DNA from: Shinisaurus crocodilurus
Lineage: Eukaryota > Chordata > Lepidosauria > Squamata > Shinisauridae
NCBI GenBank assembly: GCA_021292165.1
Contig: CM037885.1
Location: forward strand, 6,381,042-6,445,041
Direction: 5' to 3'
Length of the DNA stretch: 64,000 nucleotides
The notes under the pieces were generated by a model, which did no database searches, was not told the origin of the DNA, and worked only from the letters and a program-made list of their open reading frames with translations. How positions within the stretch are numbered: position 1 is the stretch's first letter; the number at the start of each line of letters is the position of its first letter. This document shows positions 24,061 to 37,081 of the stretch, piece by piece. The position numbers and the translations under genes are program-made.

Positions 24061-27000
24061 AGATTGGCAGGGTGACATTAAAGCCAAATCCAAGCCTCTG
24101 TTCCAAGAGTTTTGTTGTATTTACAGAATGTTACTTGTCCTACTTTTGTCATTTGATATAAACAATAATTTTGCTACTTTTTCAGATTATATGACTTTTT
24201 AGATTCCTTTAGTTCAGATTTCTGTTAAAGTGGTTTTTGGGGAGGTCTAGCCAAAGCCTGACAATTAACCTGGAGAGTGTGGATGATGTGCTCTGGGAAC
24301 ACTTCACATAGGGAAGAAAATAATTCCAGATTGATGACTCTTGAGCCTTACCGCTCTTTATATGCTCAGAGTGGCACAGCAGCACACGCCAACAGTAGCA
24401 CCGGCTTGATTTCACTGCCCCATTAACATTGCATCTCTGATCATGAGGGATTCCCCCCCACCCCCACTTGATGGTTAAAGGGAGCTCAGCGTCAGCAAAA
24501 GATCTCTCACTTTTACATAGCAGTCGTTTCACCTTGCAGTAGGCAAATCAGTCACCTACCTTTCCTTTGCCTCACTACTGTTTGCCACTCTGGGTTGTTG
24601 TGGCCAGAGGCAGCTGCAGCTCAGAACTGAGAGCAGCTTCAAAAAGGCAACACAGGACAGAGATGGAATTCGGTGGCCTGACAGTGTTGGGAGCCTGAAG
24701 CAGAGCGGTTGTGGCCGCAAGAGCAAAGGAGTCATTGCAATGCACTGCGGAGGTGGGCTGGGGGAGGATCGTTCGTGGCTCTGACAGATGCAACCTAGAA
24801 GGATAATGTGAAAGCCTTCTCCAGTGTCACACGGATCAGCATGTAGTAGCATGGCTCTCCTGCTACACAGGCTTCTACCTGGAATGGCTCTGATGATGCA
24901 CTTTTATCCTGGCTTCTGTAGCCTTTGTATTGTGCCACTGGCCAGACTAGCTGAACAGTGGTGTCCCCTTAGTGTACCCAGAGACTTGTGGTGTGAATTA
25001 CACGTGAACCTCCCCTTAAATAAAGGTTCTTTGCCAGTTCAAGCCTTTTCCTGCTTGACCATGGTATGTAAACTAGCCCCATCTGTCGTCTTTGGTTACC
25101 TGATTTTGAGCGGTGGGCATGTTCTTGTCTCTTGCAAGTGGCCGCATGGTGCATGTGATACGCTAGTGCTTTCCTAAGTACTCCAGGGTTTGGAAGATCT
25201 TCCTGCCATCTCCCAGTTTGAAAACCAGGGATCCGTACATTTTGGCTGCCTTGCTAGCTAACCAAAATTTGTGGTCACCATGACCCTGTCCTTCCCCCAA
25301 CTTGGAGAGGGGCAGGCTCTTGTCTCTGACGTGGTACTGAGCTTTGGAGGTGCTCCTACCACCTCTGAAGCTCAGCACAGGATCAGGGATTATTCCCTGC
25401 CCCTGCTTCCAGCTCTAGGCTTGGCAGAATGTGGGAACTCGATCTGTTTTGTGCCGAATTTCAGAGGCACTCAAGAGTGCCTCTGAGGTATAACACAAGG
25501 CGGGCAACCCCAATTAGGGTGGGTGGGTGGATGGATGACACACACACACACACACACCCCCAGTCCTCCATGGGCTGGATGTTATTAAAGGGGGCAGGGG
25601 CCCGCCCCCTGTCATTTAGTCCCTGGCGGGCACATGCGAAGGACAATGATGCCTTCAGCGCATCTTCCAGGAACCAGCTTTGCTGCATGCGGGGCTTCTC
25701 CCATTGGGGAAGCCCCACGTGCAGTAAGGCTGCTTTGCCTGCCCTGTGCCTTCTTGCTTTCGGGAGAGGAGAAGGGCAGGAGAAGCTGTTCAACCCGATT
25801 TCATTCGTCCCTTTCCCTTCCCCTACAAGGGGAAGGCAAAGGACAAACAAAGCCCACTCACCCAGCACTCGCAGGAGCTCCTGCAAGTGCCAGACAAGTG
25901 TGCCACTGCTGCTCCCCTAGTCCCCTTGTTAGCTCTGATCTGTAATCTCTCCTTCCCATTGGGAGGAGGAGCCGCACGCAGGGGAACCCCCCTGTTATCT
26001 CCAGTCACTCCTCGCCTCCTCCCAAAGCCCCCAGTAACCTCCAAGTCCGGGGCTTGGGCTTGGGGAAGGGGACCGTGGAGGCAACCCAAGCCTCCACTGG
26101 CCAGCTGTGGGCAACCTCTGTGGGCTGGAGGTTGCCCACCAATGGTGTAATACAACCGCAGGGATAATCCCTCACCCAATTTGTCCGTTTAGAAGAGGGA
26201 CAGAGACCTGTCACTCTCACTGCAGTATTAAGGGACACTATCCATGGTAAGCAGATATGTGGACTCCTGAGTAAAGTTCCTTTATGCTGCTTCCAGGAGA
26301 AGAAAAGGGAGCTGTGATCAGTTGATTTACTAAGTGGACATCTCTCCCCATGCCTTTTGATCAGCTAATGAATAAATGCAGCCTATCAAGCTGTCATTTT
26401 TATGGATTTTTGCAAATAAGTCTTTTCAGAAACATGAAAATTAATATCCCTCCAGGGATGGCCTGGACTCTTTGACCTTGGCGAGCTATTGAAAATTCAA
26501 GCTACAGAATTCAGAGGGATTTTTCTCCTCCTCCTCCTCCTCCTCCCAACTATGAAATATCTCTTGCCTTATGATAATGTCACTCATTCACTAGAGATTG
26601 CGGTGGGGGAAGGGATGGCTGTCATATTTCCCAGTCAAAACACATGGGATATCTTTTGATCTTCACCAAGATGTTCTGTGTAACAAAAGGTAGTGTATAG
26701 TTGACAGGAAGTGTAATAGAAATAGATCATTGTTATTTGTTTGTGTGCACTTACTGCAGCAGCAGCAATAATAAAAAACCAAAATTCTATGCAATTGGGC
26801 TAGAAAGTGTTGTCAAGAAGTTTACTAACTGTCTGCCTTGCAAATTCTCATTTTGGAAGATATGTAAAAGGTTCAAGTTCTTTTAGATGCTGCATTGGTT
26901 CTATGAAATAAGAAACACAGAACAGTAAACCAGTACTATTTGGACCAGCTAGTGAGAAGAATACTTAGTGCAAGTTTTCTCGTTACACAGAACTCTTACA

Positions 27001-28349
27001 ACACAATCCTATGCACATATACTTGGAAGTACATTCCCCTAAGTTTAGTGGGACTTACTCCCAGGTAAGTGTGTATAAAATTGCATCCTTAGTCAACCTG
27101 GAAGTTGCATCAGGGATGTGTGCGTGCTCCAAGTCAAGATATTTCCTCAGCTTTTTTCTTGTCTGTAGACTTTCAGTTCAAGATGGAGAAGTTCATGGGA
27201 GCCAGTGCTGTATATATATGGCAGATATATGCGCTGGTATCTCCCAGTGAGCAGTATAAATTGTGAAGGGGAGATGTTTTCTCTAAAAATAAGGGGGACA
27301 CATACCAAAAAATCACAATTGGCCACGACGCCATGGCATGTGTCCTGCAACAGGTTGTCTTTTCTGCACACTTTTAAATGAACTCCTGTAAACACTGGAT
27401 GTTTGTGGCAAACATCTCTGCCGTACAAAGTGTGAACTTGCCCTTAATTAACTTAGTAAACAGGTCCTGTTGGCAACATTTTGACTTAAGCAAATGCTCC
27501 AAGCCACAGAGCTGTAAGTGAAATGTGAATGTTTCCTTTAGTACATACATGTAGCGTTGATGGCAATCTGTTCGTATATGCATGTCCAAATGCACAGACA
27601 ATTGGAGGGGCTTCTTGAAGTCAATTCACATTTTACTTTTTGAACTAGGGTACATACCCATGGGAGCACCTTACTACTGCTTGCCTTTGTTTGACACTTT
27701 CAGAACAGCCTGTACGGCAAACCCTAGCTTTTGTACTTGAAGCTAGAAAGCTGATGCACCTTCTACAGAGTTTCCACTTTGCTGAAGCATTATGCTCCTG
27801 TTCCTCATATATAGTCAGAAAGTAATTTAGGGGAATAAAGCACATTCAATAGAAGTGAGTTTAAGTGAATGCTCCCCCCCCCCCCCTTGCACTTTCACCG
27901 AATAAGAACTCCAATCTTCCAGCTCCACTGAAACACAGGGATTTGTTTTCTGTTGCTTTCCTGGCCTGCATCCAGCCAGCATTGTTCAAATTCAGAGATG
28001 TCCCAGTAATGCTGTTATGTGTTTACAGCCGTTTCCATTGAGGAGCTAGCATGTGGTCACCATGCATGCTGACGAGCCTGTTTGCTATGCTATATGTTTG
28101 GATATCTGCTGCCCTTGTACTCTGCTAGTCACTTCACTAAAAGCTTCCAGGATTTTGGATCTGATTATCAAATTTGGATGGGCCTATTGCACCCTTGTGG
28201 GGAAATTCTATGGTGGGGATTTCACGAGGAAACCTAGGAGACCCTTTCTGGACTTGAGGTGCAGCAGAAAGTTACTAGCCAGTCATTTAGTCAACCAGAA
28301 AAACTCAATAAATCCTGATTTATCACACACATACACACAATTTACAACA
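24061..28349. other. Non-coding stretch, no gene recognised
   Basis: Several open frames between 25400 and 26240 are GC-rich on both strands but match no protein I recognise and have no convincing splice context. A (CA)n tract lies at about 25539-25557, (TCC)n at about 26524-26546, a poly-C run near 27872 and a short dispersed repeat at 27000-27090. The part 26280-26520 is AT-rich, apparently unique sequence that could be a conserved non-coding element. Confidence 0.4.
27000..27090 (+). repeat. Short dispersed repeat ('cacaatcctatgca...cttactcccagg')
   Basis: This roughly 90-bp unit recurs at 31205-31300 and, in reverse, at about 39625-39725. All share 'gaagta' and 'tactcccaggtaag' type motifs. 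I cannot assign the class. Confidence 0.6.
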
Positions 28350-29045
28350 TTTATATACTGCTCCACATCTAAACAGATTCTGGAGCAGTGAACAATACAA
28401 AGTTAAAAGAATAAAACACTGTATTAAAACAGAATATCAATAAAGACCATGGCTGGTCAGTCAAGGAAAGCTTCTTGGAATAAAGATGTTCTCAGGATGC
28501 GCCGAAAACAACACAATGTTGGCTCCTGCCTAACCTCCAGAGCAGTGTTCTCCAACCTTGGTTCCCCAGATGTTTTTGGCCTACAACTCCCAGCATGCCG
28601 CAGCCAGCATAGCTGGCTGGGGCATGCTGGGAGTTGTAGATCAAAAACATCTGGGGAACCAAGGTTGGAGAACACTGCTACAGAGGCAGAGAGTTCCACA
28701 TAAATGAAGCTGCCACACTGAAGGCTCTTCTCTGGGTGGACTCTAGTCGGGCCAGAGGTCCATGCGGAACCACCAGGAGCATCCCATCTGATGACCTCAG
28801 TGACCAGGCAGGTTGATCAGGGAGAAGGCGCACTCTCAAGTATCCTGGTCCCAAGTTGTTTAGGGCTTTATACACTAGTACCAAAATCTTAAACCTGGCC
28901 TCATAGCAAATGGGCAGCCAGTGCAGTTCCCTCAGCAAAGAAGTTCCATGCTGAAAAGGGGGAAGCTCCCGACAACAGCCGAGCTGCTGCATTCTGCACT
29001 AGCTCCAGCTTCCGGGGCAGCCTTAAGGGCAGCCCCACATATAGC
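28350..29045 (-). repeat. LINE (type A) 3' end with ORF2 C-terminus, minus strand
   Basis: The minus-strand reading from about 28992 encodes 'LHWLPICYEARFKILVLVYK' followed by 'ALNNLGPGYL', the C-terminal signature of CR1/L2-group LINE polyproteins. The 3' untranslated part continues to about 28350. It is interrupted by the MITE at 28543-28677. A second copy of the same LINE lies at 42410-42757 plus 44955-45110. Confidence 0.7.
28543..28677. mobile_element. hAT-type foldback MITE, copy B
   Basis: Near-perfect inverted repeat with ends 'cagtgttctccaaccttgg'. Flanking 8-mers ctccagag and ctacagag match at 7 of 8. It is inserted in a LINE. Confidence 0.85.
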
Positions 29046-29409
29046 AAACAAATTGTTTAAACACACCGTTCTGCCTTTTTTTTTAGATGCAGACTTTTCT
29101 TCTGCCTGCAAGAAAGGGATTGTGCCCTTATAGAAGGGGCTTCCTTTCTTTTCCTCTCTTGCCCTGTTTAGCTTGGATGGGCAAAGCTGGCAACAATGAA
29201 TGTGAATTCAAGGCTTTGAGCTTCTTGTATTTCTGATCCCTACAGCAGAAGCAGGGAAGAATCAAAGAAGGTTCATTTGAATTATTTTGTATGAAGTAGA
29301 ATGAAGACCTTTCCAAGATGTACTTATACTTGTTCAGCTTCGATATCCAAATGAGCCCTAACACATGTCCCTTGAGCAACTCAGGCTCTTGGCTGCCAAA
29401 GCTGTTTCA

Positions 29410-29568
29410 CAGATTTCATAGAGTTGGAAGGAGCCTTCAAGGCCATCGAGTCGCCCCTGCTCAATGCAGGAAACTAGAGGAGGGGTCTCCCATCCAAGTA
29501 ACAACCAGGCTTGACCCTGCTTAGCTTTCCACACTCAGACAAGCTGAGCCAGCGTAAGCCACAGGCCT
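29410..29568 (-). repeat. 5S-rRNA-headed SINE, copy 3
   Basis: Minus strand, with the 5S-like 'ggtctcccatccaagtaac' and 'gaccctgcttagctttcc' seen in reverse on the + strand and the CR1-like tail at the left. A few bases are missing in the tail. Confidence 0.8.
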
Positions 29569-30726
29569 GTTATCTGCATATACCGGTATTCAAGATCAGT
29601 CAAATTTCAAATTTGGAATGTGAAAATTGAATTCACATTTACGGTAAATACAAATTTTCACCTCAACTGTTGAGTGCTTTAGACTTGTTGGCATCTCTTT
29701 GGCAGCAATCAAATATAAGCTGACAAATGTCAGCTGTCAAATAGTTAGCATCATCTGTGTGTTATCTGAATGCTGAATGCTGCCAGATACTAAATACCAT
29801 TGTGTATCAACAATCAGGTACAATCAAATATTGAAAGCAAAGTTACTCCATGTCAAATATTGATGTTAAGTATTTCACAAATATTTGAACACGTAGAGAA
29901 CATTCACTATCAAGCCAAAATTCACAAAGGAGAATGTTGAGGAGCAAATTTATTTTAGCTGTATTTATTTCATTTCATTTCAATACCGTCCAATAGCCGA
30001 AGCTTTCTGGCCGGTTCACAGCAATTCAATTGCCAGTTGTGTGAAAGCAACAGGGACGCTTCTGGTGTAGCCCACGTGGGAGATCAAAACTTGTCCCTCA
30101 GAGTTATTTGGGAGAGCTCTTATTTTATTCCATAACTCAGTCAGTTTCAAGACAAATGACTCATTAATATGCGGCGTGGGGCTTTTTTGTGGGGCGTGGG
30201 GATTGTTTTCTTTTCATGGCATAGTGCAAATCATTCTAAAGATATTACAGTAGTTCTGTGATAAAGATGAGGAATAGACCTAGGCAATATTACTTATTGT
30301 AGAGAAGTTGGGTGCTAATACCCTTATCAAAAATGGTTGGATTAACACTGGAATAAAAATATGGGGATACAGTTAAAGCTTGCATGCAGTGCCAGATCCA
30401 GAAGGTGATTTGCTGTGGCATATGCAGGGCTGGGAGATCAGCAAAGTGCCACCACTCCAACAACACAGCCATTTTTACTTTGCAAATCATAACTGTCAGA
30501 GGCAGCATAAGAGAACTCTTGGTTTGCAGTCCCAACCTCTTCCATGCAAGAGTGCTTTGCCCAAGGGCCACAAAAATCCCAGAACCAACACTGCTTGAGT
30601 TAGGAAGGAAATATTTCTTGTGTTGCAGAACTAAAGGCTTTATGTGGGTAGGAACACTTCACTAGCATATTATTTGCCACATGTTTCCTTCTCGATTTTA
30701 ACATGGTCTGCAATTGCTTTTTTCAG
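29569..30726. other. Sequence before the first BICRA coding exon
   Basis: No gene seen. A LINE 3' remnant lies at about 29960-30030. The stretch ends in a pyrimidine-rich tract and the acceptor 'ttttttcag' at 30726, so a non-coding upstream exon must exist. I could not locate it. Confidence 0.5.
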
Positions 30727-30772
30727 TTGACATGGATGATGAAGATGGCCGATGCTTGCTAGATGTAATTTG
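30727..30772 (+). CDS. BICRA: BICRA coding exon 1 (start codon exon)
   Basis: The acceptor 'tttttcag' is followed by five untranslated bases and the ATG at 30732. Encodes residues 1-13 and two bases of codon 14, with four acidic residues among the first five. Donor is gtaagt. The ATG context 'ttgacATGg' has G at +4, and the protein start matches the known BICRA N-terminus. The acceptor means the mRNA has at least one upstream non-coding exon. Confidence 0.93.
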
Positions 30773-31204
30773 GTAAGTGTTTGCGCTTGACATAAATAGC
30801 GTGTTTTCTTTTCTACCCTATAGTGGCAAAAGTTTTCAAAATCTGAGCATTGCATCAGGTGTTTCTGTTAATTCTCAAATATCAAGGTCTATACTTCTCA
30901 TTCATTCAAAATCTTGGAACCGTTTACATGACGGTTAACCCTGGCTGCTGTTGCTATCCACTGTGAATCTTGGCTCATATGCAGCTTGGCCTTTCCTTGA
31001 TCTTTATGGAGGTGGAGCTAGAACCAGAAGCTTTCTAGTTCTATCTGACAGTGGGAACTATTTAGCACTAAAATTTTATAACCATATTTTATATTAAATT
31101 CTGCAGCATGTAAATCAACTTTTGCCAATGGCGTCGTAATTTAAGATCATGCATAGAAGTGGCACAAAAACCAAGAAACCACTCATGTATAGGCTTACTA
31201 ATTA

Positions 31205-31300
31205 ACAGCACAGTCCTACGCACATTTACGCAGAAGTAAGTCTTATTCAGTTCAATAGGACTTATTCCCTGGTAAGGGCGTATAGAATTACAGCCTAAAA
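31205..31300 (+). repeat. Short dispersed repeat, copy 2
   Basis: Same family as 27000-27090 ('gcacagtcctacgcacattt', 'cagaagtaagtc'). Confidence 0.55.
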
Positions 31301-32211
31301 AACACAAAACTATATGCTATAAAAGATTGTGGCCCTGATCCAGCTAAAATGAGTTGCATCTGAGTCCCATTGAAATCAATGGGTTTTGATGGTTCCTTGT
31401 TTTTGGACCTGTGGGCACATTTGGGAATTTGAGAAACTGTCCTGAGCCAACCATAAAATGGCTGCCATGGGTGGGCATGGCTAGTCACAAAGGACAAGTA
31501 ACCTGCCCAGAGGCATTCATGGGAAATTAAGATGGCAGCCGCTAAAGGCTCCCACTCCGCTTTGAAGCAATCCCAGATGCCATTAAGAAAATATAAAACA
31601 TTTTTAAAATAAAAATTGGGAGGAGTAGGGTGCTTTGGTGGGCACCAATGAAGGAGTCTGGCACCACGTTGCCTACCCCTGTTTTAGATGATAAAGATTA
31701 AGAATTTGGTGGGGGGGAACTATCTGCAGGGCAAAACCGAAGTATTATTTACAACTCTATAACCAATCTGTGAATGACAGAATGGCCTTATTTGATACAA
31801 GGTTCATATAATACATTTCAGGCTGGAAAGGCATAGAGCCAAAGGATCATAGCCCCCTTTTTATCTTTAGGGCATGGCTCATTAAAAGGAGGAGGAAGAA
31901 GGAATGCTCTTTTGTTCACCAGCACTTATAGTGCCACTAAAAATAGGTGGCACCATATTTCATCTTATATATTTATATATAGAGAGAGGGGGGGGGGAGG
32001 GAGAGAGAGAGGACTGTACAACTAGTTTGCATACCCAAGAGAGCATTGGACTTTCTCTAAAACAGCATTCTCTCTCCATCCCTGCCCAGGCCATATGGTG
32101 AACTGTTGTTGAAAATGAAGTGTATTTCCAAAGAAGCTTATGATATGGCACATAACATAATATATGCTGGGGGAGTGGGTGTTAAACGTTTTATGTACAT
32201 TGAATGCACAC

Positions 32212-32262
32212 TGTGTGTGTGCGCGCACACGCGTGTGTGTGTCTATGTCTAGATAGATAGAT
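32212..32262. repeat. (TG)n and (TAGA)n microsatellites
   Basis: Alternating TG/CG/CA tract followed by short TAGA repeats in intron 1. Confidence 0.9.
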
Positions 32263-32505
32263 AACTGAATAGCATTGAAATGCTAATGAGCAAGTTCTGG
32301 ACAGTAATGTAGCTGATAAGTGAGTAGATAAAGACAGTAATTCCCTAGCAATGGATGGCTGCAATTATATTTCTGTCAGTCAAAATCTAAGCATTTCCCC
32401 AGTATTGGTCATTCATTAGTAAGTTTTAAAAATCAAGAGGGTAATACAAAACTTATAAGTCCTGTATTCATCTTTAAACAATTCCATGTTGATTGTTTTT
32501 TCCAG

Positions 32506-32548
32506 TGATCCTCAGGCCTTGAACGATTTTTTACATGGATCTGAAAAG
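32506..32548 (+). CDS. BICRA: BICRA coding exon 2
   Basis: A 43-bp exon between acceptor 'ttttttccag' and donor gtgagg. Its first base completes codon 14 (Cys). Residues 15-28 read DPQALNDFLHGSEK, matching the conserved N-terminal block shared by BICRA and BICRAL. Ends in phase 0. Confidence 0.93.
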
Positions 32549-32990
32549 GTGAGGAGTTGCTCTTGTGTGAGTTTCTTTGCTTAAGTTGATGCATGCTTAA
32601 TTAACAAATCAAAATGCCTCCTTGAATTGCCTTTGGCTTGTATGCCTACAAAGAGAGAAGTGACACAGAGAACCGAGGTGGTGCCAATCCTAGAAATGAT
32701 GACCTGGGAAGACTGTTTCCTCAGTCATTTCCCCCAGTCATTTTCTTTGGAAACTTAAAAGATTGGAGAATAAATGCTGTCACAAAAATCACTTAGTTAC
32801 CTGTGACAAATTATATTGCTTCTTAATTTAACCAACCAACCAAACACCAATACCACCAGCTCAATTAGGAATGTATTTACAGTTCCTGGAAAGAAACCTA
32901 GCTGCAGAGAGGACATTACCTAGCACCTTGGTCTGTGGATAAAGCAATGCTGTTTCGTCTCCATTTCATGTCAGCCTGACTCCTTGAACA

Positions 32991-33162
32991 GGCCTGTGGC
33001 TCACGCTGGCTCAGCTTGTCTGAGTGTGGAAAGCTAAGCAGGGTCAAGCCTGGTGATTACTTGGATGGGAGACCCCTCCTCTAGTTTCCTGCATTGAGCA
33101 GGGGGTTGGACTCGATGGCCTTGTAGTCTCCTTCCAACTCTATGATCTCTGAAATCCATGAA
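32991..33162 (+). repeat. 5S-rRNA-headed SINE, copy 4, in BICRA intron 2
   Basis: Contains 'aagctaagcagggtcaagcc', 'acttggatgggagacc' and the tail 'ctccttccaactctatgatc'. It ends about 60 bp before exon 3. Confidence 0.85.
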
Positions 33163-33221
33163 ACACTGTCAACCTTAAGTTTACATTCACATACCGTAAT
33201 TTAAATCTTTTTTTATTACAG

Positions 33222-33287
33222 ATTGACAGTGATGATCTCCTGGACAACACAGGAGATGCAGCCAGTGCCTTCTTTGAGGGTGCTGGG
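33222..33287 (+). CDS. BICRA: BICRA coding exon 3
   Basis: A 66-bp exon (residues 29-50), acceptor 'tttttattacag', donor gtatgt, phase 0 at both ends. It encodes the acidic stretch beginning IDSDDLLDN and ending FFEGAG. As a symmetric exon it could be skipped without shifting the frame. Confidence 0.92.
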
Positions 33288-34641
33288 GTATGTATTTTTC
33301 ACCTCATTTTTAAAGTACAGTTTATATTCCTTTTAGAAACATCTTGCCTTTTCTTTGCAAATTTATAATTTTTATAATGCTCAGTGCATGATGAAGGTAC
33401 ACAAGGATGTAAGGTTATATTCCCTGGATGGTAAGCAGGTGTCATAGCAAAATAGGAAAGCTGTGGTTCCACTGAACATACAGAGGCATAGGTGGCATAA
33501 ATAAAATAATAATAAAAAGTTAATTAATTAATTAATGGCTTAGACCCTGTGCTAAAATGCTGCAGACAGGCAATAAGCATTGTGACATCCTGCTTGTGGT
33601 CCCTTTATTGTAAAACAAAAGTTTACTGGGGTGTGTATAGAGGTTGGTCACAAATAGAGCAACGGCAAAATTGATAGGAGCGGAAACCTCTCATTTCTCT
33701 CATGTCATTAGGGAAAATCCCATCTGCATATTATTACATTTGATTTTGGGCCTGACATTTGTACTTGTGCTATAATGAAACAGACGTGATATCTTACGTT
33801 AACTACTTTTACAGTTAAAGTACAGGCTAAAGAGGTGGGAGACCAGTGCAGGGAGAGTTCATCCCTAGTCACTGTTCATAGCCCCAATCAGTTCCCTGTG
33901 TGATACTCAAGTTTGTAATCTCAAGAGTGATTTGATTTCATCCACACAGTTCCTGATATGGGGTGCAACGAAAGGTGGGGGTGCAGTGCTAGGATTTGCA
34001 TGGCCAGCCCACATTTATTTTGAACCACCAGTTTGGAATATTGGTTGTCTGTGTGGGTTTTGCATTTGCTGTTCCCTTCCTGCCCTCTTCCATCTTGGTG
34101 CTTTGCTCTGCCCTGTGGGGAGGGCCTGATCACCGTGATCAGCTTAGGAAAGGTTGGAGGGTTGCTAAAGCTTGGGAAATGTTTCTTTCAGAATGAGGTC
34201 AAAAACATCCATTTGTGTGCCTTGGGAACCTGGATACTGAAGTGCTTTTGTCTTATACCAGATGTTTTGTTGTGAGGCCTGATATAAGACAGAAAACGCT
34301 TACCACTCTTCATCCAGTATAGGTCGCAGTCAGTAGGGTATGTGTGCACTGTAATAATGTATGCTAAGGGCTGATCTAGACGTGACATGAGAGATCCATG
34401 ATCAAATCTCCTGACATCTTTTTCTTTGCCTTAAAGCACATTGGGGTGGGTGGCTGGTTTGGATTAGGGCCATGGCTTGGCAAGAGGGTCAGATGTTTTT
34501 TTTAACCCTATCCTCCTGCACCATTTCACCAACTTAAATTTCATCCTCCAAACTGGTACTTGGATTGTGCCTGTCTTTTTCCTCTTCTATGGCTAATAGC
34601 AACTGGGTTGGGTGGAACCAAGTTAAATTATGGAAATGGTA

Positions 34642-34820
34642 GGGATGTGAAGGCCCAGAAAAAATTGCGGTGGGTGGGAGGGGGGCAGAAAAATTCAGGG
34701 GGGAGAAACCTCCCTGTCCCCACCCCCAGGGATTTTTTTTTAAATTTGGAGAGAAAAGCATTCTGAATTTGTCTGTTTTTCCACAATTTTTTCCAGCATT
34801 TTTCTGGGCCTTCACATCTC
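34642..34820. mobile_element. Tc1/mariner-like MITE in BICRA intron 3
   Basis: Inverted ends 'gggatgtgaaggcccagaaa' and 'ctgggccttcacatctc' lie between TA dinucleotides (34640-34641 and 34821-34822). G-rich centre. Confidence 0.7.
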
Positions 34821-35074
34821 TAGGAAATGGCATGGAAAGAAAATTAAAACATATATTAAGAAAATAAACTTATTATATAATTAATAGAAAGTTGTTATAA
34901 AACATTTACATATGCACTGACGAGTGACCAAATCTAGAGTAAGAGAAGATGTTCTATATAGAATCCAGTAAAAATACAAAGTTTCTGATCACAGGAAAAT
35001 CTAAAGATCCTATATTCAAATAACTGAAATCCTTATGCTTCTCCCCTCTGTGCTTAATCCTCACTCTTTTTTAG

Positions 35075-37081
35075 CTGCACGTGCAAGAAACCTCTGGCAA
35101 TCATTTGAACACTGAACAGAGCCAGCCCACAACCAGTGTGGACTTAGACTTCTTGGAAGATGACATCCTGGGCTCACCTTCCGGGAGCGGGGCCAACCTG
35201 CAGAACTCTGACCAGCCCTGCGACATCCTCCAGCAGAGCCTGCAGGAGGCAAACATCACTGAGCAGACACTGGAGGCAGAGGCAGAGCTGGACCTGGGGT
35301 CTTTCCAGCTCCCTACGCTCCAGCCGGTGGTCCACACTGCCTCTGATGGCACTCCACAGATTTTTTCCAGTGGAGCTGACCTTATTGGACTGCAGCAGCC
35401 TGCAGTCCTGACCCATCAAGCCCTGGTGCAGCAGTCGGTTGGGGCTGATGTTGTCAACAAGGCCATCAGTGTCCAGCCTTTCCTTCAGCAAGTTGGCTTA
35501 GGGAATGTCACCATACAGCCGATTTCCAACCTTCAAGGGTTGCCCAACGGGAGCCCCAGTGGGGCGCTGGGCATTGGGCAGATCCAAGTGGTTGGCCAGC
35601 AAGTGATGGCAATTAACCAGCCCGCTCAGCAGATTATCGCTAAGCAAGTTCAGCCTTCCCAAGTGGCCACCATGCCAGTCGGTAGTTATATCACTCAGCC
35701 AGCACCAGAACAGCAGCAGGTGACCCTTGCCTCTGCTGGGGTGTCTCCACAGAATGCGGGCCTCGTCATCCAGAAGAACCTCCCAGCAGTGGCCACGACA
35801 ACACTGAATGGAAGCTCCATGTTTGGGAGTGTGTCTGCCACACAAGGCTCCCAGCCTCTCACAGTCACGTCAAACTTGAGCAGCCCACTGGTACAGGCCC
35901 AAAACGTGATCATTCACCGGACACCCACACCAATTCAACCCAAACCTGCAGGAGTCCTCCAGCAGAAGTTGTATCAGATCACCCCCAAACCATTCGGCCC
36001 CAACAACACTACCCTAACCATCCAGAATGAGGCTGCCCTCCAACAACAGAAAGCCCAGCAGAACCTAACCTTCATGGCGGGCAAGGCAGGTCAAAATGTG
36101 GTGCTCTCTGGTTTCCCGCCAGGGTTGCCTGCCAACATGTTCAAGCAGCCCCAACCACAGCAGCAGGCCCTTAACAAGGCCATGAGCGTCCACCTGCTGA
36201 ATCAAGGCAGCAGCATTGTTATCCCAGCACAGCATGTCCCTCAGGCCATGCTGCAGGGTCAAAATCAATTCCTTCTTCCGGGACAGCTCACAGGCACATC
36301 TGCAGTTCAGATCCCACAGCAGTTGTCAGCCTTGCAGGCTAACATGGGTGGCCAGATCTTAACTACCTCCCATCCCAGTGGGCAAACCCATATCATCACC
36401 AGCCAAGGGCCTGGCGGGCAGCTAATAACGAATCAAGCACTGCCTGCCCAAATCCTCACCAATCAGAACCTGGCAAGCCAGCTGAACTTGGGGCAGGTAC
36501 TGACATCGCAGAATGCACATGGCACTGCCCACATACTTTCTGCTCCTATCCAGCTGCAGCCCGGGCAGGTTGGCCAGCCGACTCTCTTCCAGATGCCTGT
36601 CTCTCTAGCTGGTAGCCTGACAACTCAAAGTCAGCCCACTGTTGCAGCCTCGCTGGCCAGCGGTGCCATCAGTCAGGCTGGCCAGACTGTTATCCAAGGA
36701 GTCACCCTGCCTAACCAAGTGGCCATGTTAAATGCCGCTGAGAACCTCAACCAAACTGTGACCATCCAAGCACCTCCTAGTGCCAGCAGCCAGAGCCCAG
36801 GTCTCATTCAGCCACAGCCAACCTCCAGCACCAGTCTGCTGCCAAGCAGTGACCAGGCCAACCTATTAACCGTCCAGGCCACCTCCCAGCCTTCTGCTCC
36901 TTCCCAGCTTCAGCTGAATGTACAGCAACAAACTCCGCCACCTCAGCAGCCCGCGCAACTACCCGTGACTTCCCAGCCCAGTCCTAACTTGGTGGCATCT
37001 AGTCCTGAAAAGATCATCTTGGGCCAGGCAGCTGCTGGAACCGTCATCTCCCAAGATTCCATGCAGATGTTCCTACAGCAG
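35075..37081 (+). CDS. BICRA: BICRA coding exon 4 (large central exon)
   Basis: A 2,007-bp exon encoding residues 51-719, acceptor 'ctcttttttag'. Starts LHVQETSGNHLN and contains the acidic motif VDLDFLEDDILGSP and the block DILQQSLQEANITEQTLEAE, both strongly conserved in the family. The rest is a low-complexity Q/P/S/T/N/A-rich region with few charged residues, including RTPTPIQPKPAGVL, MSVHLLNQGSSIVIPAQH and SSPEKIILGQ. No catalytic domain is expected. The exon ends QMFLQQ at CAG|GCAAGT, a GC donor. The open frame continues to a stop at 37298-37300 if that donor is not used. An in-frame ATG at 35081 is internal, not the start. Confidence 0.95.

Noticed and set aside
25429..26240. Overlapping long frames as a gene
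   Set aside because: Frames are open on both strands because of GC-rich composition. There is no homology I recognise and no splice support.
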